Part shown: positions 41,925-50,534 of the stretch, in pieces | Layout: each line of letters begins with the position of its first letter | Numbering within the stretch: position 1 is the stretch's first letter | The notes under the pieces: generated by a model | Database searches by the model: none | Told to the model about the DNA's origin: nothing | Seen by the model: only the letters and a program-made list of their open reading frames with translations | Source: Streptomyces sp. NBC_00536 | GTDB lineage: Bacteria > Actinomycetota > Actinomycetes > Streptomycetales > Streptomycetaceae | Assembly: GCF_036346295.1 (NCBI RefSeq) | Contig: NZ_CP107819.1 | Coordinates: 1,798,001 to 1,862,000 of the forward strand | Length of the DNA stretch: 64,000 nt | Direction of reading: 5' to 3' | Made by a program: the position numbers and the translations under genes

Positions 41925-44198
41925 ATGACCGGCCTGATCGCTTTTCGCGAGATCGTCCTCAAGGTTCACAGCAGATGCGATCTTGCTTGTGATCATTGCT
42001 ATGTCTATGAACACGCAGATCAGAGCTGGCGAGCCCGGCCGAAAGTGATCTCCCCCGAGGTCATTTCGCATACCGCGTCGCGGCTCGCCGAACATGCCCG
42101 TGATCATGCACTCCCCTCCGTCACGGTGATTCTCCACGGAGGGGAACCCCTGCTGGCGGGGCCGGACCGGCTGCGGCTGGTGTGCGAGGAATTCTCCCGG
42201 GCCCTCGCCGGAACCGCCGCGCTGGACCTGCGCATTCACACCAATGGCCTCCAGCTGAGCCCGCGTTTCCTCGACCTCTTCGCCGAATTCGGCGTCCGGG
42301 TCGGCGTCTCCCTCGACGGCGACCGCACGGCCAACGACCGCCACCGCCGGTTCGCGGACGGCCGCACCAGCCACCCCCTGGTCCTCGCCGCCGTGGCGCT
42401 GCTCCGCTCGGCGCCCTACCGCCACCTCTACCAGGGCCTGCTCTGCACGGTGGACATCGCCAACGACCCGGTCGCCGTGCTCGACGCCCTCGTCGCCCTC
42501 GAACCCCCGCGCGTGGACTTCCTGCTCCCGCACGCCACCTGGGAAACGCCCCCGCCCCGCCCCGACGGCGTGCCCGACGCCTACGCCCGCTGGCTGCTTC
42601 GCGTCTTCGACCACTGGGACCGGCTCGGCCGGCCCGTGCCCGTACGCATCTTCGAATCGCTCGCCAGCACCCTGCGCGGCGGCCCCAGCATGACCGAGTC
42701 CCTGGGCCTGGCCCCGACCGACCTGGTGGTCGTGGAGACGGACGGGACCCTGGAGCAAGTCGACTCCCTCAAGAGCGCCTACGAGGGCGCCGCCGCCACC
42801 GGTTTCGACGTCTTCTCCCACACCTTCGACCAGGTCGCGGCCCATCCGGGGGTCCGCGCCCGGCAGCTCGGCCTCGCGGGCGTCAGCGACGAATGCCGCC
42901 GCTGCCCCGTCGTACGTTCGTGCGGGGGCGGGCTCTACACCCACCGCTACCGCGCCGGAACCGGCTTCGCCAACCCCTCCGTCTACTGCGCCGACCTGCG
43001 CGAACTGGTCGACGGGGTCGAGGGCCGCACCGCCACCGAGGCGACTGCCGCCGAACTCGCCGACCCGGCGGAACTGGCGGCCTCCCAGCACCAGTTGACC
43101 CGGGTGCTGCTCGCCCGGCTGCACGCGGAGCTGACCGAGTTCGCCCCCCGCGCGGGCGGCGGGGCCGCCTGGGCGCGGGCCTGGGAACTGCTGGGGGCGG
43201 TGGAGGGCGCGGGCGAGGCGGGCGCGGACGCGCTGGACGCCGTACTGGCGCACCCCTACACCCGGACCTGGGTGCTGGCCGCCCTCGACGCGGCCCAGGA
43301 GGGGCGCCCCGACGGGCCGGAGGCCGCGCTGCGCCTCGCCGCGCTGGCCGCCGCCGCCGTGCTGCGGGGCGGTCTGGACATGCCCGCCGAGGTGGGCTAC
43401 CGGGACGGCGAGGTGTACCTGCCGACGCTGGGGCTGCTGCGGCTCGGGGAACCCGGCACCGACGGCCGGGCCTCACTGCGGGCCGCCGACGACGGCTGGA
43501 CGGCCCACGACGGCCGCTCCCTGCACCGCTTCGGCCCGGCCGCCGGGGACGCGCGCTGGGAGCCCGTACGGCCCTGGTCCCCGGGACCGCGGGGCCCGGC
43601 GGTGGCGCTGGACGACCTCGACCCGTACCGCACCTGCTTCGCCCGCCCCCCGCGGCTGCGCCTGGGCGCCGGGGAGGCCGAGGAGTGGCGGGAGCGGCTC
43701 GGCGCGGCCTGGGCGCTGCTGCACCGGGCGGTGCCGGAGTTCGCCCGGGCGGCGGCGGGCGGGCTGACCACCCTGACCCCGCTGGCGGGCGGCCCCCGGG
43801 CAGGTGGCTGGGGCGAGGCGGGCCGGCACGGCCCCGGCGCCCTGGGCCTGCCGTATGCGGCCGGGGTCGGGGAGACCGCCCTGGCGCTGCTCACCGGGCA
43901 GCGGAGGGCGCGGCTGCGGGCGCTGACCGAGGTGGCCGACCTGTACGCGCTGGACGGGGCCTGGGAGCACCCCTCGCCCTGGCGGGAGCGGCCGGTTCCG
44001 GTGTCCCGGCTGCTGGCGGACGTCCACGAGCGGGTCGCGGTGGAGGCGTACCGGCGGGCCACCGAGCCGCACCACCCGGCGGGCACGGACCGGATCCACC
44101 GGGCCCTGGACCGGCTCGCCGGGGCGGCCGAGCTGACCAGCACGGGCAAGCGGCTGGTCGAGGAGCTGCGCTGGGAAGCCAAGGCGGTCGACGCGTGA
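41925..44198 (+). CDS. fxsB: FxsB-family radical SAM/SPASM peptide maturase
   Basis: A 757-residue enzyme. The radical SAM cluster site is Cys18-x3-Cys22-x2-Cys25 (CDLACDHCYVYE). A SPASM-type region near residues 322-370 has CRRCPVVRSCGGGLYTHRY and NPSVYCADLR. It should cross-link the Phe of the fxsA core. From about residue 400 the protein carries a second domain matching the HExxH-type peptide-modification region often fused in this family, ending in WRERPVPVSRLLADVHERVAVEAYRR. The expected HExxH position reads TGQRR (residues 657-661), so metal binding appears lost. The first 60 codons are richer in A/T (AGA, CTT, GTT, TTT) than the rest. It overlaps the next gene by GTGA. Confidence 0.94.
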   Translation: MTGLIAFREIVLKVHSRCDLACDHCYVYEHADQSWRARPKVISPEVISHTASRLAEHARDHALPSVTVILHGGEPLLAGPDRLRLVCEEFSRALAGTAALDLRIHTNGLQLSPRFLDLFAEFGVRVGVSLDGDRTANDRHRRFADGRTSHPLVLAAVALLRSAPYRHLYQGLLCTVDIANDPVAVLDALVALEPPRVDFLLPHATWETPPPRPDGVPDAYARWLLRVFDHWDRLGRPVPVRIFESLASTLRGGPSMTESLGLAPTDLVVVETDGTLEQVDSLKSAYEGAAATGFDVFSHTFDQVAAHPGVRARQLGLAGVSDECRRCPVVRSCGGGLYTHRYRAGTGFANPSVYCADLRELVDGVEGRTATEATAAELADPAELAASQHQLTRVLLARLHAELTEFAPRAGGGAAWARAWELLGAVEGAGEAGADALDAVLAHPYTRTWVLAALDAAQEGRPDGPEAALRLAALAAAAVLRGGLDMPAEVGYRDGEVYLPTLGLLRLGEPGTDGRASLRAADDGWTAHDGRSLHRFGPAAGDARWEPVRPWSPGPRGPAVALDDLDPYRTCFARPPRLRLGAGEAEEWRERLGAAWALLHRAVPEFARAAAGGLTTLTPLAGGPRAGGWGEAGRHGPGALGLPYAAGVGETALALLTGQRRARLRALTEVADLYALDGAWEHPSPWRERPVPVSRLLADVHERVAVEAYRRATEPHHPAGTDRIHRALDRLAGAAELTSTGKRLVEELRWEAKAVDA

Positions 44199-45028
44199 GC
44201 GGCCGCGGAGCCGCCGCGGCATCAGCTCTGCTGGATACGCGCGCCCCGCTGGATGCGCCCGCGCTCGCCGCGCGGCTGCGCCTGCTCGGGGTGCGGTCCG
44301 GGGCGCGGCTGCTGGTGCACGCCTCGCTGGGCGGCACCGGTCTGCGCGCCGAGCGGCTGCTGGAGGCGCTGCGGGAGGTGCTCGGCCCCCGGGGCACCCT
44401 GGTGGTGCCCGCCTTCACCCCGGCCAACTCCCTCACCTCCAGGGCCCATCTGGCCCGCACCGCGGGCATGGGCGAGTCCGAGGCGGCGGCGTTCCGGGAG
44501 CGGATGCCCGCCTTCGATCCGGCGCGCACCCCGAGCGAGGGCATGGGCGTCTTCGCGGAGGCGGTGCGCACGGCGCCCGGGGCGGTGCGCAGCGGTCACC
44601 CGCAGACCTCTTTCGCGGTGCTGGGCGGGGAGGCCGGACGGTTCGCCGCCGGTCACCCGCTGACCTCCCATGTGGGGGAGGATTCGCCGCTGGGAACGCT
44701 GTGCCGGGAGGGGGGCCAGGTACTCATGATCAATGTGGGATTTGCCGTCTGCACTGCTTTCCATCTCGCGGAGTATCGAATTCCGAAGCCCCCCTTGCGC
44801 ATGTACGCGTGTGTGGTGAAGGTGAACCTTCCGGGGCGGCGGCAGGGGGAGGAGTGGACGGCATACGAGGACGTCGCGCTCGACGACAGTGATTTCGCGG
44901 AGATCGGCCGGGCCTTTCCCCCGTCCAAGGTGCGCGAGGGGCGGCTGGGGGGCGCGTCGGCCATGATCTTCGGGATTCCTGATGCCGTCGATCACGCCGT
45001 TACCTGGATGACCGAAAACAGACGCTGA
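44195..45028 (+). CDS. AAC(3)-fold N-acetyltransferase in the Fxs cluster
   Basis: A 277-residue protein of the aminoglycoside 3-N-acetyltransferase family: RLLVHASLGGTGLRAERLLEALREVLGPRGTLVVPAFTP at the start, SGHPQTSFAVLG and LTSHVGEDSPLG in the middle, and MINVGFAVCTAFHLAEYR, where the His and Glu near the end are the family's active-site pair. GTG at 44195 overlaps the fxsB stop, so it is translated with the maturase. This coupling argues for acetylation of the peptide or of a partner, not antibiotic resistance. The acceptor is unknown. Its 3' end and the following 80 bp are less GC-rich than average. Confidence 0.88.
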   Translation: MSGRGAAAASALLDTRAPLDAPALAARLRLLGVRSGARLLVHASLGGTGLRAERLLEALREVLGPRGTLVVPAFTPANSLTSRAHLARTAGMGESEAAAFRERMPAFDPARTPSEGMGVFAEAVRTAPGAVRSGHPQTSFAVLGGEAGRFAAGHPLTSHVGEDSPLGTLCREGGQVLMINVGFAVCTAFHLAEYRIPKPPLRMYACVVKVNLPGRRQGEEWTAYEDVALDDSDFAEIGRAFPPSKVREGRLGGASAMIFGIPDAVDHAVTWMTENRR

Positions 45029-45108
45029 TTGACTGAACCATGAGGCGATGTGGCGAAGCAGCTCCGGAATGATGTTTCTTCGCTCCACATCTTCGGGACG
45101 GGGGTCGT

Positions 45109-46494
45109 GTGCCCGCATCAGTGCAGCCGTACTTTTTTCTCAGTTATGCGCATACGCCGAGGTTCGGGGCCGGGGGGCCCGACCCCGACATGTGGGTGGA
45201 GCGGCTTTTCCGTGACCTCTCCAGCCATGTCATGGCGCTCACTGATCTGCCCGCCGGATCCGACGCCGGATTCATGGACCGGGAGATACGCAGCGGCGAG
45301 GGCTGGTCGGAACGGCTCGGCACGGCACTGGCCACCTGCCGGGTCTTCGTCCCGCTGTTCTCGCCGCGCTACTTCGCCAGCGAGATGTGCGGAAAGGAAT
45401 GGTTCGCCTTCGCGCACCGCACCATCCAGCGGACCGCCGTCAGCGGCGAGCCCGCCGAGGCCATCGTGCCCGCGCTGTGGGTCCCCGTGCCGCCCGCGCA
45501 GCTGCCCGGCCCCGCCGAGCGGCTCCAGTTCAACCACAACACCTTCGGCGAGCGCTACGTCACCGACGGGCTCTACGGCCTGATCAAACTCCGCGGCTAC
45601 GCCGAGCAGTACGAACGGGCCGTCTACGAACTGGCCAAGCGCATCGTGCGGGTCGCCGAGTCCGTGCGCCTCGACATCAGCCGGCCCATGGACTACCGGG
45701 TGGTGCCCAGCGCGTTCGGCAGTCCCGGGGCCGCGGGCGGCCCCGGCAACTCGGCCCGCAGCCTGCACGTCACCGTCGCCGCCGCCACCCGGCACGACCT
45801 CCCGGAGGGCCGCAGCCCCGAGTACTACGGGGACACCGCGCTGGACTGGAACCCGTACCACCCGGTCGCCCAGCGGCCCGTGGCCTACGTCGCCGAGGAC
45901 CTGGTGCGCTCCCTCAACTACCAGACCACCCTGGCCTCCTTCGACGACGAGGCCGGACACTTCGACACCAAGCAGCCGCCGACCCGCCCCGAGATCCTGA
46001 TCGTCGACCGCTGGGCCGTCGCCGACGACCTGCGCCGCCAGCGCCTGGCCGCCTTCGACCAGGACCCGCGGCCCTGGGTGAGCGTGGTCGTGCCGTGGAA
46101 CCGGTACGACCACCAGAGCCGCGCCAGGGAAACCGAGTTGACCGATCAGCTCGAAGACACGATGCCCGTGAAGATGAGCCAGGGCCGGATCGCCTGCCGG
46201 GCCGCCGCCAACGGGGTGGCCAACATGGAGACCCTCGGGCAGATCCTGCCGCAGGTGGTCGAGGCGGCCGCCCAGCAGTTCCTCAGACACGCCCAGGTCT
46301 ATCCGCCCGCGGGCGGGACGCACACCGAACGGCCCCGGCTGCTCGGGCCGATGGGCATGAACGGGCCACCGGCCGCGCCGCCCGCGCCGTTCCCGCCCGA
46401 CACCGAAGAGCACCAGGCCCGCACCACCGGGCCGCACCCGGACGCCGACGGACCGACCAACCAAGCGGGGGACGCGGATGACAGCCAGTCGTGA
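45109..46494 (+). CDS. fxsC: FxsC TIR-like protein
   Basis: A 461-residue protein. Residues 7-165 are TIR-like: PYFFLSYAHTP (strand A, box 1), DREIRSGEGWSERLGTALATCRVFVPLFSPRYFASEMCGKEW (helix and strand). The C-terminal half (about 210-420), with TRHDLPEGRSPEYYGDTALDWNPYHP and VSVVVPWNRYDHQSR, fits the family called FxsC C-terminal domain. The catalytic Glu of NADase TIRs could be Glu in FASEMCGKEW, but this is not certain. It ends in a Pro-rich tail. GTG at 45109; overlaps fxsT by 17 bp. Role in the Fxs pathway is unknown; TIR folds usually act in signalling or NAD cleavage. Confidence 0.9.
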   Translation: MPASVQPYFFLSYAHTPRFGAGGPDPDMWVERLFRDLSSHVMALTDLPAGSDAGFMDREIRSGEGWSERLGTALATCRVFVPLFSPRYFASEMCGKEWFAFAHRTIQRTAVSGEPAEAIVPALWVPVPPAQLPGPAERLQFNHNTFGERYVTDGLYGLIKLRGYAEQYERAVYELAKRIVRVAESVRLDISRPMDYRVVPSAFGSPGAAGGPGNSARSLHVTVAAATRHDLPEGRSPEYYGDTALDWNPYHPVAQRPVAYVAEDLVRSLNYQTTLASFDDEAGHFDTKQPPTRPEILIVDRWAVADDLRRQRLAAFDQDPRPWVSVVVPWNRYDHQSRARETELTDQLEDTMPVKMSQGRIACRAAANGVANMETLGQILPQVVEAAAQQFLRHAQVYPPAGGTHTERPRLLGPMGMNGPPAAPPAPFPPDTEEHQARTTGPHPDADGPTNQAGDADDSQS

Positions 46495-49400
46495 CGGACG
46501 GATCGTCACCTTCTACTCGTACAAGGGCGGCACCGGCCGCACCATGGCGCTGGCCAACACCGCCTGGATCCTCGCCGCCAACGGCAAGCGGGTCCTCGCC
46601 GTGGACTGGGACCTGGAGGCCCCGGGCCTGCACCGCTTCTTCCACCCGTTCCTGGACCCCTCCACGCTCGGGGCCACCACCGGGATCATCGACCTGATCA
46701 GCGAGTACGCGTGGGCCGCCACCAGCCCGGCGCAGCGCTCCGACGACTGGCACAAGGACTACGCGCGGATCCAGCCGCACGCCGTCTCCCTCACGCCCGA
46801 GACCCTCGGCTGGGAGTTCCCCGACGGCGGCACCCTCGACTTCGTCTCCGCGGGCCGGCAGAACCGCGAGTACTCGGCCACCGTCTCCACCTTCGACTGG
46901 GACAACTTCTACGACCGGCTCGGCGGCGGCCACTTCTTCGACGCCCTGCGCGACGACATGAAGCGCAACTACGACTACGTCCTGATCGACAGCCGGACCG
47001 GGCTCAGCGACATCGCCGACATCTGCACGGTCCACCTGCCCGACGTGCTGGTGGACTGCTTCACCCTCTCCGACCAGTCCATCGACGGCGCCGCCTCCGT
47101 CGCCCGGCAGATCGACGAGCGGTTCAACGACCGCGGCATCAAGATCTACCCGGTCCCGATGCGCATCGACGAGGGCGAGAAGGAGAAGGCCGACGCGGGC
47201 CGCGCACTGGCCCGGATCAAGTTCGACCGCTTCCCCAGCGGACTGGGCGGCGACGAACTCACCGCCTACTGGGGCGCGGTGGAGATCCCCTACCGGCCCT
47301 ACTACGCCTACGAGGAGACCCTGGCCACCTTCGGCGACGAGGCCGGGCTCACCAACTCCCTGCTCTCCGCCTTCGAACGGCTCACCACCGTGGTCACCGA
47401 AGGCGAGATCACCTCCATGCCCGCCATCGGCGAGGAGGTCCGGCTGCGGATCCGCGACGCCTTCACCCGCCGCCGCCCCGCCCTGCCCGCCGACCTGTTC
47501 CTGTCCTACGTCGCCGAGAACCGGATGTGGGCCGACTGGATCGAATCGGTCCTCACCCGGGCCGGGTTCCGGGTCGTGCCCAAGGACGTCTCCGCCGAGC
47601 GCCCGCCCACCGCCACCCCCGGGGACACCCTCGGCGGCTCGGGGCTCAGCATCGACACGGCCGCCCGGACCGTGGTGCTGCTCTCCAGCGCCTACCTCAA
47701 GTCCGCCCGGGCCGTGGACGTCTGGGAGCGGGCCGCCGCCGAGGACCCGACCGGCGGGCGGCGCCAGCTGGTGCCGCTGCGCGTGGGCGACGTACGCCTG
47801 AGCACCCCGTACATCGACCGCAATCCGGTGGACCTCTTCCGCCTCGACGAGGTGCACGCCACCACCGCCCTGCTGCGCGCGGTGGAACGGCCGGCGCCCC
47901 TCAACGACGGGATGAGCAGCGCCACGGCGCCCGGGCCGCGCTTCCCGGGGACCGTTCCGAAGATCTGGAACGCACCGCCGCGCAACCCCGGCTTCACCGG
48001 GCGCTCCATCGTGCTGGAGCGGATGCGCGACCAGCTCGGCGGGGGCATGGCGGTGGTCCTGCCGCAGCCGCAGACCCTGTACGGGCTGGGCGGGGTGGGC
48101 AAGACGCAGGTCGCGCTGGAGTACGTCCACCGGTTCATGGCGGACTACGACCTGGTGTGGTGGATCTCCTCCGAGCAGACGGACGACGTGGTCGCGGCCC
48201 TCGCGGAGCTGGCCGTCCGGCTCGGCGCGCAGACCGGCGAGGACATGTCGGCCGCCTCGCAGGAGGCGATCGACCTGCTGCGGCGCGGGGTGCCCTCCTC
48301 GCGCTGGCTGCTCGTCTTCGACAACGCGGACGATCCCGAGGCCCTCAAGCGGTTCTTCCCGCCGGGCGGCCCCGGGCACGTGCTGGTGACCTCCCGCAAC
48401 CAGAGCTGGTCGCAGTACGGGGACGCGCTGCCGGTCGACGTGTTCCTGCGCGAGGAGTCCATCGAGCACCTCCAGCGGCGGGCTCCCGGGCTCACCAAGG
48501 ACGATGCCGAACAGGTCGCGATCGCGGTCGGCGACCTGCCGCTCGCGGTCGAGCAGGCCGGTGCGTGGATCGCGGAGACCGCGACGCCCGTCTCCGCCTA
48601 TCTGGAGCAGCTCGCCCAGCAGGCGGCCCGGGTGCTGGCGCTCAACCAGCCGCCCGGCTACCCGGAGCCGGTCGCGGCCACCTGGAACGTCTCCATAGAA
48701 CGGCTGCAGAGCCGCTCCCCCGCCGCGGTGCGGCTGCTCCAGCTCTGCGCCTTCTTCGCGCCCGAGCCGATCTCGGCGAACCTGCTCTACAGCAAGGAGA
48801 TGATCGACGCCCTCAAGCCGTACGACTCCTCGCTCCAGGAGAAGCTGGTACTGGGCCGGGTGATCCGGGAGATCGGCCGGTTCGCGATGGCCAAGGTCGA
48901 CCAGGTCAGCAACAGCATCCAGGTGCACCGCCTGGTCCAGGCCGTGATCCGGGCGCAGTTGACCGAGGAGGAGCAGCGCGAGGCCCGGCACGCCGTGCAC
49001 CGGATCCTGGCGGGTGCCCGGCCGGACGACGACGAGCCGATAGACAACCCGGCGACCTGGCCGCGGTTCAACACCATCTGGCCGCACCTGACCCCGTCCG
49101 AGGCCCGGTACTGCAAGGAGCCGGAGACCCGGCGGCTGCTGATCGACCGGGTCCGCTACCTGTGGAAGCGCGGTGACTTCAAGGCGGCGTACCAGCTCGG
49201 CGAGGAGCTGCGCGAGACCTGGAAGGAGACCCTGGGCGGCGACGACCTCCAGTACCTGTACCTGCGCTTCCACCTGTCCAACATCCTGCGCTCGCAGGGG
49301 CGGTTCGTGGAGGCCAAGGAGCTGGACGAGGTCACCCTGGAGCGCCAGCGCACGGCGCTGGGCCCCTCGCACCCGCACACCTACATGACCACCAGCGGCC

Positions 49401-50446
49401 TGGCGATGGACCTGGGCACCCTCGGCCGGTACGGCGAGGCGATGGAGCTGGCGACGGCCGCGCACGAGGGCTTCAGCCAGATCTTCCACGAGTCGCACCC
49501 GCGGACCCTGGCGGCCGCGAACAACCTGGCGCTGAACCTGCGCATGGTCGGGCAGTACGCCCGGGCCCGCGAGATCGACCAGGAGGTCTTCGACCGGCGC
49601 ACCGAGGTGCTCGGCCCGGACCACCCGTACACCCTGTCCTCGGCCCAGAGCCTGGCCCGCGACCTGCGGGAGGTCGGCCGCTACGACGACTCGGTGCAGC
49701 TGCTGAGCCGGACGTACGAGATCTACAAGCGGCAACTGGGGCGCGCCTTCCCGGGCACCCTCGCCGCCGCCAAGTCCCTCGCCGTCTCGCTGCGCCGGGC
49801 GGGCGAGCTGGAGGACGCGCGGCGGCTGACCACCGCCACCCGCAACCGCTACCGGGCCAAGTACACCTCGGTCAACCCGGACCTGCTGGCCTGCGAACTG
49901 AACCTGGCCGCCGACATGTTCGCCATCGGAGACGCGGCGGGGGCGCGGGACCTGGCGCAGGAGGTCGTCGACGAGTACATGAAGGTGCCGGGCGAGCGGC
50001 ACCCGTACACCCTGGCCGCGCTGAACAACCTCGCGGTGTTCCACTGGGGTTCGGGGGCGGCGGAGACGGCCGAGACCATGCTGCGCCAGGTGATCCGGCA
50101 CATGCGCGAGGTCCTCGGCGACAACCACCCGCACACGATCTTCGCGCACCTGAACCTGGCGAACACCCTGGCCGACCTGGGCGATCCGGAGGGCGCGCTG
50201 GAACTGGAGCGGATGGCGGTGATGCGGCTGCGCGAGGCGCTCGGCGCGCACCACCCCGAAACCCTGGCGAGCGCCTCCAACATGGCGGTCAGCCTCGATT
50301 CGATGGGCCGCAAGGAGGAAGCCACGCGGGTCCGCACGGAGGCGGTGAACGAGCTGACCAGGCTCCTGGGCGAGGAACACGGCCTGACCCGCTACGCACG
50401 CGACGAGCGCCGGGTCCACCGCGACCTGGAGCCGCTGGCGGTGTGA
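46478..50446 (+). CDS. fxsT: FxsT: ParA-like, TIR-like, NB-ARC and TPR protein
   Basis: A 1,322-residue multidomain protein of the FxSxx-COOH system TPR family. Residues 1-310 are a ParA/MinD-like ATPase with deviant Walker A YKGGTGRT (Lys16) and VDWDLEAPGLHRFF. About 339-470 is a TIR-like domain (DLFLSYVAENRMWADWIESVL). About 510-780 is an NB-ARC/STAND NTPase: GLGGVGKT (536-543), LLVFDNAD (611-618) and GHVLVTSRNQ. From about 800 a helical spacer precedes TPR repeats (910-1310; for example HPHTYMTTSGLAMDLGTLGRYGEA). STAND proteins switch on upon ligand binding by the TPRs, so a peptide or phage product may be sensed. GGGGGA precedes the ATG. Confidence 0.93.
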   Translation: MTASRDGRIVTFYSYKGGTGRTMALANTAWILAANGKRVLAVDWDLEAPGLHRFFHPFLDPSTLGATTGIIDLISEYAWAATSPAQRSDDWHKDYARIQPHAVSLTPETLGWEFPDGGTLDFVSAGRQNREYSATVSTFDWDNFYDRLGGGHFFDALRDDMKRNYDYVLIDSRTGLSDIADICTVHLPDVLVDCFTLSDQSIDGAASVARQIDERFNDRGIKIYPVPMRIDEGEKEKADAGRALARIKFDRFPSGLGGDELTAYWGAVEIPYRPYYAYEETLATFGDEAGLTNSLLSAFERLTTVVTEGEITSMPAIGEEVRLRIRDAFTRRRPALPADLFLSYVAENRMWADWIESVLTRAGFRVVPKDVSAERPPTATPGDTLGGSGLSIDTAARTVVLLSSAYLKSARAVDVWERAAAEDPTGGRRQLVPLRVGDVRLSTPYIDRNPVDLFRLDEVHATTALLRAVERPAPLNDGMSSATAPGPRFPGTVPKIWNAPPRNPGFTGRSIVLERMRDQLGGGMAVVLPQPQTLYGLGGVGKTQVALEYVHRFMADYDLVWWISSEQTDDVVAALAELAVRLGAQTGEDMSAASQEAIDLLRRGVPSSRWLLVFDNADDPEALKRFFPPGGPGHVLVTSRNQSWSQYGDALPVDVFLREESIEHLQRRAPGLTKDDAEQVAIAVGDLPLAVEQAGAWIAETATPVSAYLEQLAQQAARVLALNQPPGYPEPVAATWNVSIERLQSRSPAAVRLLQLCAFFAPEPISANLLYSKEMIDALKPYDSSLQEKLVLGRVIREIGRFAMAKVDQVSNSIQVHRLVQAVIRAQLTEEEQREARHAVHRILAGARPDDDEPIDNPATWPRFNTIWPHLTPSEARYCKEPETRRLLIDRVRYLWKRGDFKAAYQLGEELRETWKETLGGDDLQYLYLRFHLSNILRSQGRFVEAKELDEVTLERQRTALGPSHPHTYMTTSGLAMDLGTLGRYGEAMELATAAHEGFSQIFHESHPRTLAAANNLALNLRMVGQYARAREIDQEVFDRRTEVLGPDHPYTLSSAQSLARDLREVGRYDDSVQLLSRTYEIYKRQLGRAFPGTLAAAKSLAVSLRRAGELEDARRLTTATRNRYRAKYTSVNPDLLACELNLAADMFAIGDAAGARDLAQEVVDEYMKVPGERHPYTLAALNNLAVFHWGSGAAETAETMLRQVIRHMREVLGDNHPHTIFAHLNLANTLADLGDPEGALELERMAVMRLREALGAHHPETLASASNMAVSLDSMGRKEEATRVRTEAVNELTRLLGEEHGLTRYARDERRVHRDLEPLAV

Positions 50447-50456
50447 CCGCCCGCGG

Positions 50457-50502
50457 GCGGGGCGGCGGCCGGGGACCGGGCAGGTCCCGGCGGCCGCCCC
50501 GC
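50457..50502 (+). terminator. GC-rich hairpin after fxsT
   Basis: GCGGGGCGGC... (from 50457) pairs with the arm 50483-50502 (GGTCCCGG...GCCCCGC), a nearly continuous stem of about 20 bp. There is no U-tract, as is common in Streptomyces. It may end or attenuate the Fxs transcript before the SLATT gene. Confidence 0.5.
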
Positions 50503-50534
50503 GCACCACTGGACAGCAGACTGGGGGGTTCGCT

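Noticed and set aside
44195..45028. Aminoglycoside resistance gene
   Set aside because: The fold matches AAC(3), but coupling to fxsB and no antibiotic cluster nearby argue for a role in peptide maturation; resistance is unproven.
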